This document shows, one piece after another, positions 1 through 9,466 of a DNA stretch of 64,000 nt. The notes beneath the pieces were generated by a model. The model had not been told where the DNA came from and searched no databases. It worked only from the letters and a program-made list of their open reading frames with translations. The stretch spans positions 1 to 64,000 of the forward strand of contig DDEZ01000012.1 in the NCBI GenBank assembly GCA_002336805.1, written 5' to 3'. This stretch comes from Bacteroidetes bacterium UBA1941. Lineage in GTDB: Bacteria; Bacteroidota; Bacteroidia; Chitinophagales; LD1. Positions within the stretch are counted from its first letter, which is position 1, and each line of letters opens with the position of its first letter. The translations under genes and the position numbers were made by a program.

Positions 1-3000
1 TGCATTCCAAACGGATAGTAGTCTGTAGCCGATGATATATCAGCCAGATAGTAGTCTGTGATGCCGTCTGCGTGACCCAGCACCAGGTTTGCATTGCCAC
101 TGCTATGAGTATGATCATACTCCATATAGGTAGGGCTGGTGGAGGTATTATCCACATACCACGCGCCGCCGTGCATGTCAAACATAAAGTCATCGTAGGC
201 TACCTTTCTATCTGTGATGGTCACGCCGACATTGCCCAGGTGGTCTGTGAGCTCGTAATGCTTGAAGCCGAGGGTACGGTAGTACATGGTCTCACTGCCA
301 CTGTGAGAGGTAGTAGTCCCTACCCGTGCTGCTGAGGCCCCTGTGCCCTCGCCAGCGGGTATCTGGTCATAGCCTGGCAGGGTGTGCATCATTTTCTCCA
401 GGTCTGTATTGGTATTGGCCTTGGCCTGTCCTCCTGGTAGGGCCATCGGCCCATCAAATGTGCCCAGCAGTGTATTGCCAGCGCCGGTATCCTTAGGCTC
501 CGGCTCTACAGTGGCAGCCACTTTGGAGGATTGCCGGCTGCCATGTCCATCGCATGGTACTACATTGCCGGAGAGATCCGGATTGAGGATGATGTATGAT
601 CCTGGCACTATAGGACTGGAGCTCCTGGCTGCGGTGCGGCGGCTCTGGTCAGCATTACCCTTGATAAAACGGGCAGCCTGGTCCTGGTACTGAGATGGGA
701 TAATGCCAGCCTCGAGCTGCTGCTGCAGCGCTTTGATAGCCTTGTCCCAGGCAGCTGGGTCAGATGCGATACGGGCGCCAGACTTAGCTGAGGCTTTCTT
801 TGCGCTCTCCTCATCCCAATATGCGATAGAGATATCACGGGAGATGACATCGGATTCATTACCCTTGCGGATACCCAGGCGCGAGCTGCCATATATGTCA
901 TGCTCGCCGAGGCGGGTAGTAAACTTGTAGGTACAAACATTAAGCTTGTATATAGTGTAGCTACACTGGCACAGGCTAGCATAGGTATGGATGAGCTCTG
1001 AAGATGGTCCGGTACCAAGGTCTACTATGGCAGTACCATCGTCGAAGATCGCAACATTCTGCAACGCGCAGCAGGTAGAGGCTTCGTCTGCAGAAAGATC
1101 ATAGGTGGCCATGATATTGCCTGAGGCATCCCTCACATAGAATGTAGAAAGCCAGGAACCGGGGTCTGTATTGACACCTACCGATGTGTGTGGTTTAAGT
1201 ATCTTCTCTACCCTATTGCCTGCGGCATCATACTTGAATGCTATATCGTAAACTTTGGGGGCATCGCCTCCGCATCCATCATCATACACCTTTTCCTCAG
1301 GGTCCTTTTGTATCTGACTGATCTTGCCATATACATTCCAATCTATATTTACAATATGCTCTGATTCATCAAATATGAGATTGCCATTGCCATCATAATG
1401 GTAGTTTCCATCCTTCTGATCATCTATATCTACATCATACGCGCAGTGATCGACACCATCATTGACATGGTCGAGCTTATTATTATAGTCATAAAAAGAC
1501 GTAGGGCTCGGATCATATGTATACTCCATGCGATCCATTTTGGAAGTAGCATTTCTCTGCAGGCTGTTTATATTGCCATTGGGATCATATGCGTAGGATG
1601 TCGCATAATCATCCGTAGAGGTGTGATCATTCCAGCTGTTATCCATATAGGCTTTGAATGAATTGACACTGCGATCATGGTATTTGGATCCCATCAGTCG
1701 ATTCAACTGATCATAAGTGAACGCATACCCCCGCGGAGTGACCAGAGACTGATCCGGCTGTATGAAAGCGACTGCCATATGTGATATATTGCCATTCCAC
1801 AGATCAAATCGGTCTGCCATCAAATCGGTACCACTAGTACTGGATAGCCAGTAATCGGGTATACTAGCTTGATTAAACATGCCCGCCCCGAGTCCGATAG
1901 CATTGTAATCATCATCGAAATAGCCCAGAGAATAGCTAAACGCATCCAATGCAAATTTGGAATGTGTGTTATGGAACTGGGCAATATTGCCAGCATAACC
2001 ATCTTTGCCCATATCTCGCTGCCCATTCAGCAGTTTCCCACCAAAATGCGACCAGAGACTATGTACCATCTTTTTATCAGAGATGGTATTTGAATTGATG
2101 CCTTTGAGCCATCCCTGAATAGTATAGGCATAGTCCATCCCTTGCACCTTCTGCTCCCCGATCTCAAGACGAGCGAGAGGGCCATGCTTGTAGTATTGAT
2201 ATGCTGCATCCCTGTCATAGATCTGTTTGTCATCGGTGGTTTGCACCTCTACTATCCTATTGTCTGCATCATACTGATACAGGTGATGGAACTGGTCCCA
2301 TTTATTATCCTGATACTTGACATGATTTACCTTGCCACTGATCAGGTCATACTCATAGGCTATCATCTTGATAGACTCCCCTCCTATCAGATTGGCGTCC
2401 GGATTTTCCTGTATGAGCTCTTTTACATTGCCATGAATATCGTACGTATAGTGTGTAGCGTGACTATAATTTGGCACGTCAGTCTCGTAATACGCAGCGG
2501 TGGCTACCCGAGTGCGCAGATTGCTCTGTAGCCCGTCGGAGAAGTAAGTAGGTACAGTAAAGTTGATAGAATTATCATAAAAAGTCCTGGTGATCTGGGT
2601 TTTGACTCCAGAGTTGATCCACAACTCGAACAGGCCAGTGTAAGAGTAATTATTATTGACTACTGGACTTGAGAGAGTTCTTCCTAGAAAATCGGAATAT
2701 GGGCTACTAGGGTTTGTAACCTGACCTACTTCTACAATACGCCCTAATCGATCATACAGAGTATAGCTATATATATATGCATCCTGAGCGAGACCATCCT
2801 CGCGCTGTTTTTGATTTTGAGATATCACTAAACGATCTAGATAGTCATAGTAGAAAAAAGTAGCACCACCATCAGGTGTGGATTGATAGGTCACTTGATT
2901 TTTAGAGTTGTATTCGTAATTAGTAACAAAATTATAGTTGGGGCATTGCGAGGCCGGATCATTGGAGCCAGCGTACGGATCTATATCTCCAGGATTGTAT

Positions 3001-6000
3001 GACGCCGCACCGGAGTGATAGTTTGCCGGCTCCGTGACGTCTGACAAGAAGTTAACGTATCCATTGTCATCATCTACCACACCACGAGGTGGCACAGTAC
3101 GTAGAAGATTACTAGCCTGATCATAGAAATACAATGTATAGTGGTGTTCCCTATCTGTATATTTCATTGTCATGCCCTCCGTGACTGAGCTAAGGCAATG
3201 AGCTATATACTGCTCCCTGAATGCCTCACGTACACTATCCAGATAGTTGTTATAATTATCTTCACCATTGCTGGTAGCCAGATCTATCATGGCCTGCACA
3301 CAGTCGTTCTGATACTCTATCATCATAGTGTCCGGATCACAAAGTGCGCTCTGCTGACACTCATAGGCAAACATATTGATATCATCAAGACCCAATGCGC
3401 TGCTACCTGTATATTTTATTGAAATATCTGCATTGGTTGAATTTGCCCGCCATATCAGATTTATCTTATTCCACGTACCGGGAGTATTGTATATACTATG
3501 CGAATATACCTGCTGCCCGTTTATATACACCTGTATATCGCCAGGCGAAGAATTGCTCGTCAAAGCCTGCTCTGCATACATAAACCATGTAGTGAAACTG
3601 TAATACTTGCCCGAGACTACCGGGGTAGTAGCCTGGCGGAAAAGTAGGTCGTGGCCTGTTCCCTGTATATCTGACGAAAACAAGAAATGACCGTAAGGCT
3701 GAGAATAGCCTAGCGGGGGTGTAGCGGGAGGTGTATACAGCGTCACAGGGGTGCCCGCATAGGTATGATCGAACCCAGTGAACTGATGCGAGCTAGTAGG
3801 AGAAAAAACGCAATCACTGGCATCTATCTTGCGCAGATGCTGATTAAAAGTAACAGGGCAAGCGGATACGTAGTCTGCTGGTACGAGTCCATATGGCGCA
3901 GCAGCGCCAGACTCAAAATTACCATCTATGATCAAATTTGGCCCGGTATTATTAAGGAATCCAGCACAATTGGCGGAAGCCATCGCCTCCATATCATCTT
4001 GAGAAATATTGGCCTGAGAGAAATCTATTCCGTCTTGACCGCATATACCTATGTTAAAGCAGGTGGTGCTTCCTCCGAGTTGGATTTTTATAGGATTATA
4101 CGGATCACTTGGTCCTCCGTTTACTAAGACATTGATCGTAAATTTCTGGGAGGCCGTGTTAGAAGGTACACCTGTAGGATCCACTGTAATACTATCGAAG
4201 GCTATGATATCTGTTAACCCCTTGCCGGCATTTAGTAGCGCCGTAATATCCAAGGTAATATTGCATAGAATTGTAACATCGTCCTTCCTGATAGAACCTT
4301 TGAGAAGATGTGACGGACCTGATATGCTCACTCCATCGCTATGCCAGAAAACCTGGTCAGTGGCACTAAGATGGTTCTTAGCCTTGATCAAATTTTTAAA
4401 CCCAGTATAATTAGGTGTAAACAATGGACTATTGGCGGGGCTGCCCGGCAAAAATTTCGGTGTAAGAGATAATATAGGATTAAACGTTCCATCAAACCCT
4501 ACAGCCAACCCATTGAAAAAGCTTTGCAATTTGTAGGCTTCATCAAAAGTCACACAGACCTCATTTGTATACTGACAAGCAGGGTATGGGATACAGGAAA
4601 TGTATCCGATCAGTAAGATCTCATAGACTGAATCTGCAGTATTATTCCAATTTCTGCCCTTGACCTGAGCGTGCAATAGAAAATCATGGTCTGGATCTGA
4701 TGACACTACAGGTGTACCAGTATAATTGCTTATACAGCATACTGAGAGTATGTTTGCTACAGTAAGACTACTGCTTACAGTATCAGGGAAATGAATATCG
4801 ATACGGCAATTCTGGCAGTCAGCCTGATTGAATATAAAGCTAAAAGTATTAGTTCCATCTACGGAAGATGTAGTAGAGATAGAGGTCGGACGTGGTCCTG
4901 CGTTAAAGAATACTCTTTGTAGAGCTGGTGTCCAGTTTATAAAATCTGTAATATCATAAGAATGAGGTGTACTCGCAAAGTATGGATGCTGTATGGAGCC
5001 ATTTATAAACTGCTCCAATAATACGGCATCTGGGCAAGGACCACAAGCTGACGTATAGTGCGCAGCTGCGGTCTCATATAACCCCCGCTGAGAGCCACAT
5101 GGATCTACATATGGGTTAGTGGAGTTTTTCATATAGTCTTGAGGCATGCCAAACCTCTTTATCATATTCACCAGCAAACCTGCACGTGGCATCCAGCATG
5201 GCTGATGGAAATTTTCGAGATACTGCATGGGTTTAGCCGCAAATGCAGGAGGTGTGGGAACGGGTAACAATGAAGGCGGGCAAGAAAATATATCCCTCAC
5301 CTGAAAACCCAGAGTCGCATTAGCCATAAAACCGTAATCGTAAGGATTGAAATCTTCATTACCTATACATCCGTTATAAGATTCTTTGGCCATAGCATAT
5401 TCATGGGCTGCTATTTGCTGTAAATGCTGCTTGAAGGCAATATACAATGATCTGAAGTTTATCCATTCCTGATCCGGATTGCTTTGGCTAGCTATATTCA
5501 TAGACGGCCCGACATAAGATGCCATACAATCTCCAGTAATAGGACAGTCAGTCATACTGTGAGCTATCTGCATCATAGAGACGGTGCTGCTATAGCCGCA
5601 GGTGTATTTCTGATAGTTGTAGATAGCTGCATTCATCACAACAGCAGGATCCAAAGTACCAAAACCCGCCCCTATAAGGTGCGCTACACCAGGCAGTGTG
5701 TTAGCCCCTCCCAGAGGGTTTTGCGCCAATCCTTGGTAAAAAGGATTAGACTGATTGAAAAAGGGGTCGAAACTTGCTACATTGATTGAAGTGCTCCAGG
5801 AATTGTACCCACCACTAGCCGAAAAAAAGTTTCTTAGATCCGGGTCTGCCTTTGCCGCTGCAAAGGTGTTTATCGTCAAGAGCTTTCTATCAAATTCTTC
5901 ACTGGTCAAGCCGGTATAGCTACCTGCGCAACGCATAGTATTAGTCACGCACCATTCGTAATATTCATATTCCGGATGAAATGCGATCAAAGAATAAGCC

Positions 6001-8705
6001 CAAGACGGTTTCCAGTTTTGGACAAATTGCTCTACAGTGAGCTGATCTGGAGTGTAGATTACACCACCTATTTCTACATGAGAGATAGTATGAAGATCCT
6101 CCTCATAATATTTGAAATCAACTGTACCTGTCGGGCGTATCAGCATAGGGTGCTGATAGTCAGTCAGTAGAACGGGGTAATAGCCAGCGTTTAGAGTTGC
6201 TAAATTCCGCTGAGGAAGCAAATTACCTAAAGTATATACTGACATCAAAGCATTGGGAGAATCAGGCGACAAAGCTCCATACTGCCCATAGGGACTCATA
6301 TCATTCAACATGGATTCCAAACCTGCCTCACACCAGCTCGATCCAGAGCAATCATCCATACAGTCCTCTTTTGTCCCATCCAGATCAGGTGCAGTAGGTG
6401 CAAACGGAGGTAGGTGCGAATCATCCGGATCAGCACTAGAGCCCCCATTGCAAGCCGTGCAATTGACATAGCAATCGGTAGTATCCATATTAGCTAACTG
6501 CTCGTCCACAAAATCGTCTAAAGTTTTGAGGCAGGCAGAATTCATGAACTGATCTGTATAAAAGTCTAAAGCACTCTTATTGACGTGTACAGTCTTTGAA
6601 ATAGTATATTCTTCCACCTTGTCCAGATCGGCAGAAAAACTAGTCGACAGATTAGCCGGAGCATCACACGTACCGTTTAGCTCCTGGCCACCGACCGAAG
6701 TTTGGTGTTCTTCATACTTAATATTCCCACATTCACCAGCTACTATGACATCTACGTCATAAACGCAGTCATCGCAATTGGACGTACACGGTAAGTAGGT
6801 GCCTCCGGACATAGTGTATGAGATGTCGAAATGCCCCGGCGTGGTAGGAACATAAGTCTGGGAGTATGATAGAGTGGGATCCGGCTCAGATAGTGATATG
6901 CTCTGTTCAACATCCTTATCTATAATAGTAGCCGTAATGGTCTGCACGGCACCATCATAAGATGGCAGCTGCTGCAAATTGTCAGGCATTTCACCTGCCA
7001 AAGCAGTTGCTATCACTTTGCCCGCCATATCCAGATAGGATACACTGACCTGTCCGTTAGGGTCTACTACAATATTTTTCTTATAATGGTCTGCGTAACC
7101 GACATCAGCTCCAAAGAGCTTATATAGCTCCTCTGGCGAAGGTTTTTCATAATAGTATCTTGTTTCATGGCCTGAACCAAGCATATGATATTCTCCTGCA
7201 CCACTCTGCCTGCGAATTCTGCCTGTGTTATCTGGTGTATATTCAGTCTGTGTGAAAGGGTAAGCAGATTCAGGGAGATATGCATTAAAATCAGCGCGGT
7301 CGGGATTATTATGAGAATAATAATTACCAGCACCATTATGTAAGGAATTTTCAAGCGGTTTTGTTATTGGATTGCATATATCCCCACAATCCACATCAAA
7401 ATCGTCCTTATCGTATTTTGTTTCGGGAGAGTTGGTATTGAAGTTGAACCCATCTGCATAATTCAAATCAAAAGAAGGTTTTGGCGCTGGCAGGATATTA
7501 ACCGCTCCTCTACCCATATAGTCGTATTTTGTTTCTGCTACTAACGATATTTGGTCTGTGTTGATATTAGTGAGCACTTGCCGCTTGCGTAGGGATCCAT
7601 CTAAATAGTTCATGATATCCTTCCGTTTGCCATCTTCTGCATATGTGGCAGTATACTGCCATAGCTTTAGTGGCTGATACGCCGTGCCGATATGATACTT
7701 ATTGGGGAAAGTAGAAGTATTATATGGTGAACTGCCAAAAGAAGCATCTGACCAAGCTCCTGCTACTGGCTGATTAAATCCATCAACAGATGATTTCCAA
7801 ACCGGCCTGACCCTAAATGCTACGAATCCGCGCTCAAAAGCTAAAGGTATAGTATAAGATAAATCAGAAGTATTGATGCGCGTAGCATTTCCATCAAATA
7901 CAAAATCATTATTCACTACTGCGCTACCTGACACACTATTTGCATTGCCATAATCATCTATATATGTCCATTCCAGATCATACCATTCCGCGCACTTATC
8001 CGGCCAAGATATTGTCATATCCGTAGCAGTAGCAGAGACATTGATATCTCCAGTACCTATAGCCGGATCCCATAGTGAATATGGGACATAATACCTCTCT
8101 GATTCAATCTTAATCTGCAAGTCAGCTTTTAAATCGAAGTTAGGATCACTAAGAGGGTGACCCGTATTATCAAAAGTCTGGTACCTGATGTTAGATAATC
8201 GAACATAATATGCACCGCTATATGGGAAAACAGCCTTATCGGTATATTTAGTACCGGCATCAGGATTATAATCTATAGTAAGTACTATATCCGATTTGTG
8301 AGTAGAGGTGCCAAGATAAGAGCCATTATAGGTATAAAAGTCTGCGTCAAAAGTAACAACCGCTTGTATGTATTGCTTTACAAATGCATTATGTTCCCCA
8401 TTGATTTGAAAAATAATCTGATCATTTGTGACTTTATCTTCAAAAGCACTACATAGCGTCAGCGTATACCCATTGTAGCTGGAGTGGTAGCCATTCCCAG
8501 GGCCAAAGGTAGCAGGGTCATTGTACAAGGCTGGCATCATTAGACGCATCATGCCTGTAGGATCTATACCATCTAAAGTAGTAGTCCCAGCCACCATATG
8601 GGTACCTGTCAGAATGTTACTTGAATATGGCTCAATATTCGCATTTGCTGAACCAGCAATAAAAAGGTTCACAAAAATCAAGAGTAGGTAGAATATGTTT
8701 TTCAT
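1..8705 (-). CDS. Giant RHS-repeat protein, C-terminus beyond window (partial)
   Basis: The frame opens with ATG at 8705 and I read it without a stop to base 1, about 2901 codons, so it runs off the left edge. Residues 1-22 form a signal peptide (MKNIFYLLLIFVNL...). A Bacteroidota RHS N-terminal region follows, with WQY, DGSLRKRQ and LPAPKP around 7,700-7,480 and a stretch with ELYKLFGADVGYADHYKKN near 7,100. A CBM-like jelly-roll stretch lies at about 3,950-3,400. YD/RHS repeats begin near 3,170 (LYFYDQASNLLRTV) and continue leftward (YQYDADNRIVEV, YAYDPNGNINSL). The RHS core signature HYELTDHLGNVGVTITD lies near 265-215 and DYYPFGM ends at base 3. In RHS polymorphic toxins the repeats form a shell and the variable toxin follows this core, so the effector domain is not visible here. 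It is the last readable gene of a ten-gene minus-strand operon. The RHS family is certain; the toxin role is inferred. Confidence 0.93.
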   Translation of the reverse strand, partial: MKNIFYLLLIFVNLFIAGSANANIEPYSSNILTGTHMVAGTTTLDGIDPTGMMRLMMPALYNDPATFGPGNGYHSSYNGYTLTLCSAFEDKVTNDQIIFQINGEHNAFVKQYIQAVVTFDADFYTYNGSYLGTSTHKSDIVLTIDYNPDAGTKYTDKAVFPYSGAYYVRLSNIRYQTFDNTGHPLSDPNFDLKADLQIKIESERYYVPYSLWDPAIGTGDINVSATATDMTISWPDKCAEWYDLEWTYIDDYGNANSVSGSAVVNNDFVFDGNATRINTSDLSYTIPLAFERGFVAFRVRPVWKSSVDGFNQPVAGAWSDASFGSSPYNTSTFPNKYHIGTAYQPLKLWQYTATYAEDGKRKDIMNYLDGSLRKRQVLTNINTDQISLVAETKYDYMGRGAVNILPAPKPSFDLNYADGFNFNTNSPETKYDKDDFDVDCGDICNPITKPLENSLHNGAGNYYSHNNPDRADFNAYLPESAYPFTQTEYTPDNTGRIRRQSGAGEYHMLGSGHETRYYYEKPSPEELYKLFGADVGYADHYKKNIVVDPNGQVSVSYLDMAGKVIATALAGEMPDNLQQLPSYDGAVQTITATIIDKDVEQSISLSEPDPTLSYSQTYVPTTPGHFDISYTMSGGTYLPCTSNCDDCVYDVDVIVAGECGNIKYEEHQTSVGGQELNGTCDAPANLSTSFSADLDKVEEYTISKTVHVNKSALDFYTDQFMNSACLKTLDDFVDEQLANMDTTDCYVNCTACNGGSSADPDDSHLPPFAPTAPDLDGTKEDCMDDCSGSSWCEAGLESMLNDMSPYGQYGALSPDSPNALMSVYTLGNLLPQRNLATLNAGYYPVLLTDYQHPMLIRPTGTVDFKYYEEDLHTISHVEIGGVIYTPDQLTVEQFVQNWKPSWAYSLIAFHPEYEYYEWCVTNTMRCAGSYTGLTSEEFDRKLLTINTFAAAKADPDLRNFFSASGGYNSWSTSINVASFDPFFNQSNPFYQGLAQNPLGGANTLPGVAHLIGAGFGTLDPAVVMNAAIYNYQKYTCGYSSTVSMMQIAHSMTDCPITGDCMASYVGPSMNIASQSNPDQEWINFRSLYIAFKQHLQQIAAHEYAMAKESYNGCIGNEDFNPYDYGFMANATLGFQVRDIFSCPPSLLPVPTPPAFAAKPMQYLENFHQPCWMPRAGLLVNMIKRFGMPQDYMKNSTNPYVDPCGSQRGLYETAAAHYTSACGPCPDAVLLEQFINGSIQHPYFASTPHSYDITDFINWTPALQRVFFNAGPRPTSISTTSSVDGTNTFSFIFNQADCQNCRIDIHFPDTVSSSLTVANILSVCCISNYTGTPVVSSDPDHDFLLHAQVKGRNWNNTADSVYEILLIGYISCIPYPACQYTNEVCVTFDEAYKLQSFFNGLAVGFDGTFNPILSLTPKFLPGSPANSPLFTPNYTGFKNLIKAKNHLSATDQVFWHSDGVSISGPSHLLKGSIRKDDVTILCNITLDITALLNAGKGLTDIIAFDSITVDPTGVPSNTASQKFTINVLVNGGPSDPYNPIKIQLGGSTTCFNIGICGQDGIDFSQANISQDDMEAMASANCAGFLNNTGPNLIIDGNFESGAAAPYGLVPADYVSACPVTFNQHLRKIDASDCVFSPTSSHQFTGFDHTYAGTPVTLYTPPATPPLGYSQPYGHFLFSSDIQGTGHDLLFRQATTPVVSGKYYSFTTWFMYAEQALTSNSSPGDIQVYINGQQVYSHSIYNTPGTWNKINLIWRANSTNADISIKYTGSSALGLDDINMFAYECQQSALCDPDTMMIEYQNDCVQAMIDLATSNGEDNYNNYLDSVREAFREQYIAHCLSSVTEGMTMKYTDREHHYTLYFYDQASNLLRTVPPRGVVDDDNGYVNFLSDVTEPANYHSGAASYNPGDIDPYAGSNDPASQCPNYNFVTNYEYNSKNQVTYQSTPDGGATFFYYDYLDRLVISQNQKQREDGLAQDAYIYSYTLYDRLGRIVEVGQVTNPSSPYSDFLGRTLSSPVVNNNYSYTGLFELWINSGVKTQITRTFYDNSINFTVPTYFSDGLQSNLRTRVATAAYYETDVPNYSHATHYTYDIHGNVKELIQENPDANLIGGESIKMIAYEYDLISGKVNHVKYQDNKWDQFHHLYQYDADNRIVEVQTTDDKQIYDRDAAYQYYKHGPLARLEIGEQKVQGMDYAYTIQGWLKGINSNTISDKKMVHSLWSHFGGKLLNGQRDMGKDGYAGNIAQFHNTHSKFALDAFSYSLGYFDDDYNAIGLGAGMFNQASIPDYWLSSTSGTDLMADRFDLWNGNISHMAVAFIQPDQSLVTPRGYAFTYDQLNRLMGSKYHDRSVNSFKAYMDNSWNDHTSTDDYATSYAYDPNGNINSLQRNATSKMDRMEYTYDPSPTSFYDYNNKLDHVNDGVDHCAYDVDIDDQKDGNYHYDGNGNLIFDESEHIVNIDWNVYGKISQIQKDPEEKVYDDGCGGDAPKVYDIAFKYDAAGNRVEKILKPHTSVGVNTDPGSWLSTFYVRDASGNIMATYDLSADEASTCCALQNVAIFDDGTAIVDLGTGPSSELIHTYASLCQCSYTIYKLNVCTYKFTTRLGEHDIYGSSRLGIRKGNESDVISRDISIAYWDEESAKKASAKSGARIASDPAAWDKAIKALQQQLEAGIIPSQYQDQAARFIKGNADQSRRTAARSSSPIVPGSYIILNPDLSGNVVPCDGHGSRQSSKVAATVEPEPKDTGAGNTLLGTFDGPMALPGGQAKANTNTDLEKMMHTLPGYDQIPAGEGTGASAARVGTTTSHSGSETMYYRTLGFKHYELTDHLGNVGVTITDRKVAYDDFMFDMHGGAWYVDNTSTSPTYMEYDHTHSSGNANLVLGHADGITDYYLADISSATDYYPFGM

Positions 8706-8739
8706 AGCTTTCATTTCTCTTTGGTTCATAGTTTCGATC

Positions 8740-9459
8740 TTACAATTGATTAAAAAGTTTGTACGATGAATAGCGTGGGATTAACTTGAGTTTACCGGTT
8801 TTATCCGGCGCCAAAAATTTGGACTCGGAGAACAAGGCCGGACTTAAAGAAACATTCTTTGCTAAATGCTGATACTCTATCTCAATCCGAGGCTTTTTAA
8901 GCTCAATAGTTTTGCCATTTAAATCGGCCTGAGTCTCTCCCTCAGGCTGCTCCACTAGATATAGGACAACTCTTTGCACATCTCTATCCCTCCTTGAGAT
9001 ATAGAGATCAACCCTCTCATACTCCTCCATCTCCGAGGAGGGCGGTGTAAGAATATAGTGGTATGCATCCTTTGTATCTGTTATTTCCTTGATAGCAAAG
9101 CCATAATTGAGCATAACGCTATCTACAAAAGCCAGAGGTGTTTTAGCCTGGACTGACGATTTATTCAGTATAACCAGTCTTTTAGAATGGTCTACAGCCA
9201 GCATGTATTTGCTATTTCGCATGTATTCCATATCCTCCATCTTATAATAGTAGCAGTCTGTCGTCCTGCTCAGCTGACCTATCGCTGTTTCAATGGGATA
9301 TTGGGCCTTTCCATCAGTATATAATTTATAATTAAACTGAACGCTATATGAGTTTAGCTGGAGGTAAGCCTTATTCATGGCTGTAATGACTTGCCTGGGC
9401 GTTTCTGCCATTGAGGCCACGTAGCAAAACATTGTAAGAGATACAATAAAAGTCTTCAT
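8740..9459 (-). CDS. LolA-like secreted protein of the RHS cluster
   Basis: This is a 239-aa protein with an N-terminal signal peptide (MKTFIVSLTMFCYVASMAE), so it is probably periplasmic. After the signal comes a helix (PRQVITAMNKAYLQLNSYSV) and then alternating beta strands with a motif like YYKMEDMEY and later RVDLYISRRDRDVQRVVLYL. This layout resembles the half-barrel of the LolA outer-membrane lipoprotein carrier family, although no invariant LolA residue lets me prove it. The gene lies 34 bases before the RHS gene and 7 bases after the 777-aa RHS-associated gene, so all three should be co-transcribed. A role carrying hydrophobic or lipidated parts of the RHS machinery through the periplasm is a guess from fold and context. 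It could also be a structural beta-sheet protein unrelated to LolA. Confidence 0.75.
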   Translation of the reverse strand: MKTFIVSLTMFCYVASMAETPRQVITAMNKAYLQLNSYSVQFNYKLYTDGKAQYPIETAIGQLSRTTDCYYYKMEDMEYMRNSKYMLAVDHSKRLVILNKSSVQAKTPLAFVDSVMLNYGFAIKEITDTKDAYHYILTPPSSEMEEYERVDLYISRRDRDVQRVVLYLVEQPEGETQADLNGKTIELKKPRIEIEYQHLAKNVSLSPALFSESKFLAPDKTGKLKLIPRYSSYKLFNQL

Positions 9460-9466
9460 TATACAA

